From: Mycobacterium aquaticum
GTDB taxonomy: Bacteria; Actinomycetota; Actinomycetes; Mycobacteriales; Mycobacteriaceae
DNA: 64,000 bases
Assembly: GCF_002086485.1 (NCBI RefSeq)
Contig: NZ_MVHF01000028.1
Coordinates: forward strand, 1-64,000
Direction: 5' to 3'
The first letter of the stretch is position 1. Every line of letters begins with the position of its first letter. The translations under genes and the position numbers were made by a program. Under the pieces are notes generated by a model. It searched no databases and was not told where the DNA came from. It saw only the letters and a list, made by a program, of their open reading frames with translations. Shown here one piece after another: positions 10,139-17,509 of the stretch.

Positions 10139-10594
10139 TCAACCCTTCGAATCCGTGCCAGAGGTATCGACGGCGTCCAGGCCGTCGGTGCGGATCTTCT
10201 TGAGCACCGGGAAGCTGGTGGACATCACCAGCAGTGCCTGGAAGATCGCCAACCCGAACAGCACCGCGATGCCGCCCGAGTTCTTGAAGAAGAAGGCGAT
10301 CGCGAGCGCGATCGCGGTGATGATCAGCAGCCGCGTGGCGGAGTTGACCGCCATCTTCTTCTTGAGGGGGTGCTCCTCCGCGGTGATCGACTCCACCGCG
10401 TGCCGCACCAGCAACGCATTGATCAGGCCGAGGCCGAGGCCGACGCCGAAGAACAGGCCGAAGAAAACGTGTCCGGTGAACGCAGCGGCCGCGACGGCAA
10501 CGCCGGTCAGTGCCACGCAGACGATCAGGAGCCGCAGCGGCCGAAATGCCACCGACGGGAACACCAACGGCGCATCTTGCGCTGGTGTCGTCAC
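10139..10594 (-). CDS. AtpI-like ATP synthase assembly membrane protein (Rv1303 type)
   Basis: Protein of 151 residues with four predicted membrane helices (LLIVCVALTGVAVAAAAF, VFFGLFFGVGLGLGLINALL, LLIITAIALAIAFFF, IAVLFGLAIFQALLVMS). It is the first gene of the atp operon, the place of AtpI, which helps c-ring assembly in other bacteria; a role here is inferred from position and topology. Start GTG at 10594 follows GGGGTGAAGCA. Confidence 0.82.
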   Translation of the reverse strand: MTTPAQDAPLVFPSVAFRPLRLLIVCVALTGVAVAAAAFTGHVFFGLFFGVGLGLGLINALLVRHAVESITAEEHPLKKKMAVNSATRLLIITAIALAIAFFFKNSGGIAVLFGLAIFQALLVMSTSFPVLKKIRTDGLDAVDTSGTDSKG

Positions 10595-10818
10595 TGCTTC
10601 ACCCCAATCCCTGTACAGCTTTTACCTGACAAAGTCCTGAATGTGCCCGACGAGCGTATCGAAGGGCGACGGGCGCGCTGGAATCACCCAAGGGGTAGCT
10701 CCCTTTGTCGGTCGTTATTCGGCGCCGATCGGCTTTTCGGGACCGATGGGCCGGGCCGGCAACCCGTGAGGTTTTTCGGGTTCTGCCAGCACCGTACCAC
10801 ATGGTAGAAGGCCTACTA
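10595..10818. other. Intergenic region upstream of the atp operon
   Basis: A gene-free gap of 224 bp between wecA and the AtpI-like gene, where the atp operon promoter is expected. I see no convincing -35/-10 pair. Two weak dyads are present: AACCCG/CGGGTT at 10761-10782 and TACCA-CA-TGGTA at 10795-10806. Either could end wecA transcription or bind a regulator. Confidence 0.4.
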
Positions 10819-12063
10819 CTATTCGTCGTAATGATCGTCGAGCTGCGGTTCCCGCGCATCGGGACCGCGGCGCAACAGCGGGATCAGAGTCACCACGATC
10901 GCGACCAGAATGGCCGCCGCCATCACCGCGCCGGTGTAGCGCGGGTCGACGAAAATCGTGCTGGCCGCGCCGAAGGCGACGATGCCCACCCATAGGTAGA
11001 TGAGTAGCACCACACGCCGGTGCGAATGCCCGATCTGCAATAACCGATGGTGCAGATGCATCTTGTCGGGACTGAAGGGGCTGCGCCCGGCGCGGGTGCG
11101 GCGCACGATGGCCAGCAACATGTCCAGCGCGGGCACAGACATCACTGCGATGACCAACAGGAACGGCGACATCAGAGCGAACACGTCGCGCGCACCGTAG
11201 GCGTTCTGAGAGATCGGGCCCGCTGCGGTGGTCGAGGCAGCGCCCAGCATGAGCCCGATCAACATCGACCCCGAGTCGCCCATGAAGATCTTGGCGCGGT
11301 GGAAATTGTGCGGCAGAAAGCCCAGGCAGGCGCCGGCCAGCACCACCGAGATCACCGCGGGCGGGTAGAACAGCACGTCGCCACCGTGGTCACGCAGCAG
11401 TCCGACCGAGAAGACGCAGATGGCGAGCGCGGTGATCAAGCCGAGCCCGGCTGCCAGGCCGTCGAGCCCGTCGACGAAGTTCATCGCGTTGACGATCGAG
11501 ACGGTCAACGCCAACGTGAGCAGGATCGACGACACCTGATCGAGCACTATCGTGCCCACTCCCCCGATCGGGATGTACAGCACGCTCCACGCCACGCCCA
11601 TCGTGACCAGCACGCTGGCGGCGGTGATCTGGCCTGCGAACTTCGTCAGCGCGTCCAGACCCCACCGGTCGTCGATCAGCCCGATCGCCATGATCAGGCC
11701 GCCGGCCACGACGACGGCCGGCATACCCGTCGAATAGACGAATCCCCGGGTCAACGCCGGCAACTGGGACGCCAACAGCACGGCCGCGGCCACTCCGACG
11801 TACATGGCGAGCCCGCCCATCCGGGGCGTCGGCTGGACGTGCACGTCACGTTCCCGCGGGTAGGCGACGGCGCCGAGGCGGATGGCCATCACCCGGACCC
11901 AGCCGGTGGCGAAGTAGGTGATGATGGCGGCAGTCAGGCCGACCAACGCGAGCTCACGCAGCGGCACGCCGGCGCCTTGGTCGGACAACGCGAGCAGGCC
12001 GGTCGGGATCGCGGCATCGATCTGCCCCGCAGCCGTGATCACCGGTGCACCGTACGTCAGCAA
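10819..12063 (-). CDS. wecA: Decaprenyl-phosphate GlcNAc-1-phosphate transferase
   Basis: Membrane enzyme of about 414 residues that loads GlcNAc-1-P onto decaprenyl phosphate, the first step of the arabinogalactan linker (GlcNAc-Rha). About eleven hydrophobic helices alternate with the family motifs NAMNFVDGLDGLAAGLG (metal-binding Asp), FMGDSGSMLIG and the cytoplasmic HLHHRLLQIGHSHRR. I place the start at TTG 12063, ten bases after GGAG, because the protein then aligns with Rv1302. An upstream extension to 12174 would run through the preceding gene and has no family similarity. Confidence 0.9.
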   Translation of the reverse strand: MLTYGAPVITAAGQIDAAIPTGLLALSDQGAGVPLRELALVGLTAAIITYFATGWVRVMAIRLGAVAYPRERDVHVQPTPRMGGLAMYVGVAAAVLLASQLPALTRGFVYSTGMPAVVVAGGLIMAIGLIDDRWGLDALTKFAGQITAASVLVTMGVAWSVLYIPIGGVGTIVLDQVSSILLTLALTVSIVNAMNFVDGLDGLAAGLGLITALAICVFSVGLLRDHGGDVLFYPPAVISVVLAGACLGFLPHNFHRAKIFMGDSGSMLIGLMLGAASTTAAGPISQNAYGARDVFALMSPFLLVIAVMSVPALDMLLAIVRRTRAGRSPFSPDKMHLHHRLLQIGHSHRRVVLLIYLWVGIVAFGAASTIFVDPRYTGAVMAAAILVAIVVTLIPLLRRGPDAREPQLDDHYDE

Positions 12064-12070
12064 GCTGAGA

Positions 12071-12733
12071 TCACTCCGTGAGTGTCGGGGCCAGTGTCGT
12101 GGCTTCCACTCCGAGAACCCTGGCGATGTCGTCGGCGCTGATCGGACCCTCGCGCAGGATGCGCGGCTGTGCACCGGTCAGATCGACGATGGTGGACGCG
12201 GCCTGCCGTTCGGCGGGCCCGCCATCGAGATAGACCTCGACCAGGTCGCCGAGTTGCTCGCGCGCGTCGGTGGCGGTGACCGCGGCGGGCCGCCCGGAAA
12301 TGTTGGCGCTGGACACCGCCATCGGCCCGACCTCACGCAGCAGTTCGATGGCCACGGGGTGAAGCGGCATCCGCAGCATCACGCTGCCGTTGGCGTCGCC
12401 GAGGTCCCACTGCAGCGACGGCGCCTGGCGCACCACCAGGCTCAGCGCGCCCGGCCAGAACGCCCGGATCAGCTCGCGCGCGGCATCGGGCACCGAGAAG
12501 ACCAGGCCATCGATCGTGGTCCAGGATCCGACGAGGACACCGACCGGCATATCGCGGCCACGCCCCTTGGCCGCGAGCAGACTGCCGACCGCGTCGCGGT
12601 CGAAGGCGTCCGCGCCGATGCCGTAGACGGTGTCGGTCGGCATCACCACGAGCCGACCGCCCTTGAGCGCGCTGATCGCCGACGCGATGCCCGTCGCGCG
12701 CTGATCGGGGTCACTGCAGTCGAACGTTGTCAT
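12071..12733 (-). CDS. L-threonylcarbamoyladenylate synthase (Sua5/YrdC family)
   Basis: Makes threonylcarbamoyl-AMP for the t6A37 modification of ANN-decoding tRNAs. The 220-residue protein carries the YrdC signatures MPTDTVYGIGADAF, KGRGRDMPVGVLV and VSSANISGRPA. It sits between prmC and wecA, as Rv1301 does, with a gap of 15 bp from prmC; the genes probably form one transcript. Confidence 0.93.
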   Translation of the reverse strand: MTTFDCSDPDQRATGIASAISALKGGRLVVMPTDTVYGIGADAFDRDAVGSLLAAKGRGRDMPVGVLVGSWTTIDGLVFSVPDAARELIRAFWPGALSLVVRQAPSLQWDLGDANGSVMLRMPLHPVAIELLREVGPMAVSSANISGRPAAVTATDAREQLGDLVEVYLDGGPAERQAASTIVDLTGAQPRILREGPISADDIARVLGVEATTLAPTLTE

Positions 12734-12748
12734 CTCGGCTCCATGAAC

Positions 12749-13630
12749 TCAGCTTCTCCCAACGCGGATGGCTGTGACAAAGCGGGGTCGTCCGGCCAGG
12801 TCGCGGTGCGGCAAGACCGACGTGAAACTGCCGTCGTCGGTGAACATCGCGACGGTCTGGCCCGAGGTGGTGTCGTCATGCTCGACCGCGCAGCCCGCGC
12901 CGTCGCGTAGCCACCGCGCGGCAAGCCTGACGATGGGACCGATCACCTCCATGCCGTCGACGCCGCCGAACAATGCGTGCGCCGGATCGTGGTCGGCCAC
13001 CTCGGGATCCAGTTCGGCTCCGGCCGGGATGTACGGAGGGTTGGCAACCAGCAGATCGACCCGGCCGTCGAGCTCCGGCAACAAACCCGGCGTCGTGACA
13101 TCGGCGGCCAGGACCTCGACCTGCGTGCCCGCCGCGTTGCGTCGGGTGTATTGGAGAGCTGCCTCCGAGTCGTCGATGGCCAGCACCCGCGCGTCCGGGC
13201 AGTACGCCGCGAGCGCCAACGCCAGCGCGCCCGAACCCGTACAGAGGTCGACGATCACCGGAGGTTCTGAAAACTGTTGTGCCTCAACGAATTTCATTGC
13301 CCATTCCAGCAGCGATTCGGTCTCGGGCCGGGGGATGAACACCCCGGGGCCGACGGCCAGCGTCAGTGGACCGAATGCGGCGGTACCCACCAGATGCTGC
13401 AGCGGTACCCGCTGCGCGCGCGCCGCGATCAATGCGTCGAACGCCGGTTGAAAGTTCTCGCCGGGATCGTCGATGAACATCAGGCGGCCGCGGTCGGCGC
13501 CCGCGACGTGGGCGGCCAGCAGTTCTGCATCGGTGCGCGCCGAGTCGATGCCAGCCGCGGCCAGGGTTTCGGCGGCCGCTTGGATGGCCTGCCGCAGGTC
13601 GGTCGTGCCTTCCCTGGCGGGCCGGGTCAT
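12749..13630 (-). CDS. prmC: Peptide chain release factor N5-glutamine methyltransferase
   Basis: SAM-dependent enzyme that methylates the Gln of the GGQ loop of RF1 and RF2. In 293 residues it has an N-terminal substrate-recognition domain, the SAM motif VDLCTGSGALALALA and the catalytic VANPPYIP (NPPY) motif. Its ATG overlaps the end of prfA (13627-13630), so the enzyme is translationally coupled to its substrate RF1. Confidence 0.95.
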   Translation of the reverse strand: MTRPAREGTTDLRQAIQAAAETLAAAGIDSARTDAELLAAHVAGADRGRLMFIDDPGENFQPAFDALIAARAQRVPLQHLVGTAAFGPLTLAVGPGVFIPRPETESLLEWAMKFVEAQQFSEPPVIVDLCTGSGALALALAAYCPDARVLAIDDSEAALQYTRRNAAGTQVEVLAADVTTPGLLPELDGRVDLLVANPPYIPAGAELDPEVADHDPAHALFGGVDGMEVIGPIVRLAARWLRDGAGCAVEHDDTTSGQTVAMFTDDGSFTSVLPHRDLAGRPRFVTAIRVGRS

Positions 13631-14700
13631 GCCTGTTGCAGCCTCGACTGCTTGTCAGCGGCGGCCAGCGCGTCGAACAGCGGGTCCAGTTCGCCGTCGA
13701 GCACCTGGTCCAGGTTGTGTGCCTTGAAGTTGATCCGGTGATCGGCGATGCGGTTCTCGGGGAAGTTGTAGGTGCGGACGCGCTCACTGCGGTCCACAGT
13801 CCGGATCTGGCTGGCGCGGTCCGCCGAGGCGTCGGCGTCGGCCTGTTCCTCGGCCAGCGCCTGCAGCCGCGCGGCAAGCACCTGCATGGCGCGGGCCTTG
13901 TTCTGCAGCTGCGAACGCTCGTTCTGGCAGGTCACCACGATGCCGGTGGGCAGATGCGTGATGCGGACCGCCGAGTCGGTGGTGTTGACGCCCTGGCCGC
14001 CCTTGCCCGACGAGCGGTACACGTCGATGCGCAGATCCGATTCGTCGATCTGGACCTGCTCGACCTCTTCGGGCTCCGGGTACACGAGGACGCCGGCAGC
14101 CGAGGTGTGCACCCGGCCCTGTGACTCGGTGACCGGGACGCGCTGCACGCGGTGCACGCCGCCCTCGAACTTCAGCCGGGCCCACACGCCGTCGGCCGAA
14201 TCACCCTTGCTGCGGATGGACAGCGTGGCGTCCTTGTATCCGCCCAGGTCGGACGTGGTTTCGCCGAGCATCGTCACGGTCCAGCCGTGACGTTCGGCGT
14301 AGCGGATGTACATGCGGGCGAGGTCGGCGGCGAACAGTGCCGACTCCTCGCCGCCCTCCCCCGACTTGACCTCGAGCACGATGTCGTCGGCATCGTGCGG
14401 ATCACGCGGGGCCAGCAGATCGGTCAGCTGGGTGTCGAGTTCGGCGACGCGCGCCGTGAGTTCGTCGACCTCGGCGGCGAAGCTGGCGTCGTCGGCCGCG
14501 AGTTAGCGCGCGGCCTCGAGGTCGCCGCGGGCGGCCTCCAGCTTGCGGTACGTGGCCACGACCGGTGAGATCTGCGCGAACCGGCGTCCGACCTTGCGGG
14601 CAGCCGACGCGTCGGCGTGCAGGTTGGGATCGGCCAGTTGGAGTTCGAGGTCGGCGTGCTCGGCGAGGATCACCTCGACAGCCGAAGCGTTATCTGTCAC
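13627..14700 (-). pseudogene. prfA: Peptide chain release factor 1 with in-frame TAA at codon 66
   Basis: RF1 ends translation at UAA and UAG. The frame is open from GTG 14700 (RBS AGGAGG) to 13627, 357 codons, the normal family length, except for a TAA at 14503-14505. Sequence on both sides is intact: LEAAR before the stop, LAADDASFAAEVDEL after it, then the PxT-like region and GGQGVNTTDSAVR containing the catalytic GGQ. A single base (GAA to TAA) explains the stop; Glu is the residue I remember here in M. smegmatis. Restart at GTG 14379 would give a 250-residue protein lacking domain 1. An error or a recent mutation is likeliest, since the gene is normally essential. Confidence 0.85.
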
Positions 14701-14734
14701 GTCAACCTCCTCCTGAATGCCTGCTCAAACGAGA

Positions 14735-14777
14735 ACGACGCCCGGATCTGACGCGAATGCGACAGATCGGGCGTCGT
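14735..14777 (-). terminator. Intrinsic terminator after rpmE
   Basis: A long inverted repeat, ACGACGCCCGGATCTG (14735-14750) against CAGATCGGGCGTCGT (14763-14777), pairs with one bulged base around a 12-nt loop. It lies just past the rpmE stop and is followed on the minus strand by TCTCGTTTG. Confidence 0.65.
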
Positions 14778-14785
14778 CGACAAAG

Positions 14786-15025
14786 CTACTTGTCGGCCGC
14801 GGCCTTCTCGCCGGCCGGCTTGCGCTTGCCGTAACGCTTCTCGAAGCGGGCCACGCGGCCGCCGCTGTCGAGGATCTTCTGCTTGCCGGTGTAGAAGGGG
14901 TGGCACTGCGAGCAGACCTCAACGACGATCTGTCCGCTGTTCTTCGTGCTGCGCGTCGTGAAAGTGTTGCCACAACCGCAGTGCACGGTGGTCTCGACGT
15001 ACTCAGGGTGAATGCCCGTTTTCAT
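14786..15025 (-). CDS. rpmE: 50S ribosomal protein L31
   Basis: A 79-residue L31 of the zinc-binding (C+) type: CGCG at 16-19 and CSQC at 38-41 supply the zinc ligands. The C-terminus is a short Lys/Ala-rich tail. It is preceded by GAGGAACC and followed by a hairpin, so it is likely a single-gene unit between prfA and the acyl-CoA ligase, as in other mycobacteria. Confidence 0.96.
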   Translation of the reverse strand: MKTGIHPEYVETTVHCGCGNTFTTRSTKNSGQIVVEVCSQCHPFYTGKQKILDSGGRVARFEKRYGKRKPAGEKAAADK

Positions 15026-15093
15026 GGTTCCTCTTCAGTCGTTGGCCCGGGTCGCCCGTGTGGACGTGAACCGGGACCGAGGGTCGACGGTCC

Positions 15094-15102
15094 ATTATGC
15101 CA
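15094..15102 (-). promoter_or_regulatory. Extended -10 promoter of rpmE
   Basis: On the minus strand TGG-CATAAT forms an extended -10 about 70 bp upstream of the rpmE start. No good -35 is visible at 17 nt. Confidence 0.4.
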
Positions 15103-15141
15103 GTTCGGCCGCCAGCAGCCTAAACGCGTGCCGGCCAGGCG

Positions 15142-16707
15142 CTATTCCCCCGATGGGATACGCGCGTACGCCGTTCCGTCGCGCTGCCACAGCACCCGGC
15201 CTGTCGGGTCGGTCCCGCGGGCGACCAGCTCCCGTTTGAGGATCTTGTTGGTGGCGGTGGTCGGCAGATCGTCGGCGAGCCAGACGAAACGGGGCCAGGA
15301 TTTGGGTGACAGGTCGGGTTGGGCGGCGAGGAATTGGCCGAACTCTTCCGGCGTGAGCCGGTGGTCGTCGCGCAGCACGATGGCGGCCATCACCTGGTCA
15401 CCGACGAATTCGTCGGGCACGGGATACACCGCGACCCGGTTGATCACCGGCTGACGCAACAGGATTCGTTCGATGGGTGCTGAGGTGACGTTCTCGCCGT
15501 CGACCCGCATCCAGTCCGCGGTCCGGCCCGCCAGATATATCCAGCCATCGGCGTCGCGGTAGGCCAGGTCACCCGACCAGTACATGCCGTGCCGGAGCCG
15601 CTCGTCGGTGGCGCCCTGGTCGTTGTGGTAGCCGCGGAACATCCCGCTGCCGTCGGTATTGACCAGCTCACCGGTTGCCGCGTCGGCGTTGACCGGGGCA
15701 CCTGCGTCGTCGAAGCGCGCGACCTCGCATTCGGTGAGCGTCTCGGGGTGGTAGATCGCGACGCCGGGAAAGCCCTTACCCACGCTGCCTGCCGGGCACC
15801 CCTCGGAGCGGGTGATGATGATCGCCAACTCGGTGGAGCCGAAACCGTCCCACACGCTGCAGCCGAACCGGCGGCTGAACTCGTCGATGTCGCGGTCGGC
15901 GGCTTCGTTGCCGAACGCGACCTTCAGCGGATTGTCGTGATCGTCGGGCCGCTCGGCGGTGGCCAGGATGTACGCCAGCGGCTTGCCGACGTAGTTCATG
16001 TACGTCGCGCCGTACCGACGGATGTCCGACAGGAACCGCGACGCCGAGAACGCGGCGGGCGCCATCGCCGCGCCGGAGGCCAACGCGACTCCCCAGCCCG
16101 CGTAGACCCCGTTGGAGTGGAACAACGGCATGGCCAGGTAGCAGGTGTCCGCCGAGGTGAGCCCGTAGCGCTGGACCAGCGCTGTGGCGGAGAACAGCAC
16201 GATGGAGTGCGCCACCTCGACGGCCTTGGGCTCACCGCTGGTGCCCGAGGTGAAGATCATCATGAAGGTGTCATCAGGCCCTACCTGGCGATACGGGACC
16301 AGGTCCCGCGCCGGCCATACGGCCTCCGATACGTCGATGACGGTGACGCCGGGAAGGTCGACGCCGTCGAGCAGGACGCGGTGCTGCGAGTCCACGAGCA
16401 CGATCTGGCACTCGACCCTGGCGATGTCGCGGGCCAGCGCTTCGCCGCGGCGCGTGGTGTTGATGCCGCACAGCACGTAGCCGCCCAGCGCAGCGGCCGC
16501 GAGGGCCGTGAGCATGTCGGGGGTGTTCCCCATGAGTACGCCGACATGGAGCGGCCGGATGGGATCTGCGGCCGCGATCAGGGCTGCAGCCTGTGCGCGC
16601 GCTTCGGCGACGTGTTCGGCCCAGGTCCAGGTGCGATCGCCGAATTTGATCGCGACAGTGTCCTGATCTGCACGTTCGCTCAGCAGCTGCTGCAGTGTGT
16701 CGGCCAT
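15142..16707 (-). CDS. Fatty-acid-CoA ligase (FadD family)
   Basis: Acyl-CoA synthetase of 521 residues that activates a carboxylic acid through an acyl-adenylate. It has the AMP-binding P-loop MIFTSGTSGEPKAVE, the gate region TYMNYVGKPLAYIL, the adenine motif WDGFGSTELAIII, the hinge YWSGDLAYRDADGWIYLAGR and the C-terminal catalytic Lys near TATNKILKREL. It most resembles the FadD1/FadD17 group from memory; the substrate cannot be read from sequence. I start at ATG 16707 behind a G-rich RBS; a longer frame to 17394 is antisense to tetR. A perfect palindrome 24 bp upstream suggests control by the divergent TetR. Confidence 0.88.
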   Translation of the reverse strand: MADTLQQLLSERADQDTVAIKFGDRTWTWAEHVAEARAQAAALIAAADPIRPLHVGVLMGNTPDMLTALAAAALGGYVLCGINTTRRGEALARDIARVECQIVLVDSQHRVLLDGVDLPGVTVIDVSEAVWPARDLVPYRQVGPDDTFMMIFTSGTSGEPKAVEVAHSIVLFSATALVQRYGLTSADTCYLAMPLFHSNGVYAGWGVALASGAAMAPAAFSASRFLSDIRRYGATYMNYVGKPLAYILATAERPDDHDNPLKVAFGNEAADRDIDEFSRRFGCSVWDGFGSTELAIIITRSEGCPAGSVGKGFPGVAIYHPETLTECEVARFDDAGAPVNADAATGELVNTDGSGMFRGYHNDQGATDERLRHGMYWSGDLAYRDADGWIYLAGRTADWMRVDGENVTSAPIERILLRQPVINRVAVYPVPDEFVGDQVMAAIVLRDDHRLTPEEFGQFLAAQPDLSPKSWPRFVWLADDLPTTATNKILKRELVARGTDPTGRVLWQRDGTAYARIPSGE

Positions 16708-16730
16708 TCGTCGCCCCCCAAGGCTAGTGA

Positions 16731-16748
16731 ACAGTTTTTCGAAACTGT
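16731..16748. promoter_or_regulatory. Palindromic operator between acyl-CoA ligase and TetR genes
   Basis: ACAGTTT-TTCG-AAACTGT, an 18-bp dyad with perfect 7-bp arms, lies in the divergent promoter region. TetR proteins typically bind such sites in their own intergenic regions, so it is the likely operator for both genes. Confidence 0.7.
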
Positions 16749-16836
16749 CTACCATGGCTGTGGCGGCTGCCGGTAGCGTCAGGTACTTGGCACAATCATT
16801 ACCACCGAAGAACCTCACGACCAGGAGCCGCCGGAG

Positions 16837-17442
16837 TTGACCAGCACCACCGCCCCCCGCACCGTGCGTGACCGCCTGATCGATGCGGCAGAAGTCTGTC
16901 TGCGCGCCAAGGGCATCCGCGCGACCACGGTGTCGGAGGTGGCCGAGGCCGCCGGGGTGTCCCGAGGCTGGCTCTACCGCCACTTCCCCGACAAGGTGAC
17001 CCTGCTCGGTGCGGCGATCGTGCGACTCAACGAGGCCTACTGGTCCGAGGCGCACGCCATGCTCGCTCAGTTCGACGGCCTCGACCAGAAGATCGCGGCA
17101 GGCGTCCGGCATGGCCGCACCGCCTATGACGATCCGGGCGCGTTGTTGATGAAACTGCGCATGGAGGAACCCGACGAGTTCGCCGCGTGCGCGGGCGCAG
17201 GCGTACAGGGCCTGGTGCCCGATCTCGCGGCGTTCTGGTCGCCGTATCTGGTCGCCGCACGTGACGCAGGCGAGATCCACCTCGACACCGACATCGCCGA
17301 GGCTTCGGAATGGGTTGCGCGCGTGTTGCTTTCGCTGGCAACCATGCCGGGCGAGCAGCTCGACGCCGGCGACTTCGACGCGCTGCTGCGGCACGTGCGC
17401 CGGTACGTGATGCCCGGCCTCAAAACCGACCCGGCGCTATAA
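16837..17442 (+). CDS. TetR family transcriptional regulator
   Basis: Repressor-type protein of 201 residues with an N-terminal helix-turn-helix (TTVSEVAEAAGVSRGWLYRHFPDKVTLL, about 27-54) and a divergent ligand-binding half. The start is TTG 16837, with AGGAG nine bases upstream. It is divergent from the acyl-CoA ligase gene and probably represses it and itself through the palindrome at 16731; an acyl-CoA or the free acid would be the natural inducer. That role is inferred. Confidence 0.88.
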   Translation: MTSTTAPRTVRDRLIDAAEVCLRAKGIRATTVSEVAEAAGVSRGWLYRHFPDKVTLLGAAIVRLNEAYWSEAHAMLAQFDGLDQKIAAGVRHGRTAYDDPGALLMKLRMEEPDEFAACAGAGVQGLVPDLAAFWSPYLVAARDAGEIHLDTDIAEASEWVARVLLSLATMPGEQLDAGDFDALLRHVRRYVMPGLKTDPAL

Positions 17443-17458
17443 GACCTGAACAACGCAC

Positions 17459-17490
17459 ACTGCCCCGACGCGCTGGGCGTGCGGGGCAGT
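17459..17490. terminator. Bidirectional terminator between tetR and rho
   Basis: ACTGCCCCG (17459-17467) and CGGGGCAGT (17482-17490) form a perfect 9-bp stem; ACGC/GCGT continues it inward and CGCA/TGCG outward. It lies between convergent genes. No clear U-tract is present, as is common in mycobacteria. Confidence 0.65.
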
Positions 17491-17509
17491 ATGCGTACGG
17501 CGGGTAGGA

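Noticed and set aside
12064..12174. Extension of wecA upstream
   Set aside because: Lies inside the Sua5-family gene and is not conserved; TTG 12063 has a suitable RBS.
16708..17394. N-terminal extension of the acyl-CoA ligase
   Set aside because: Runs antisense through tetR and the operator; family similarity begins at the ATG at 16707.
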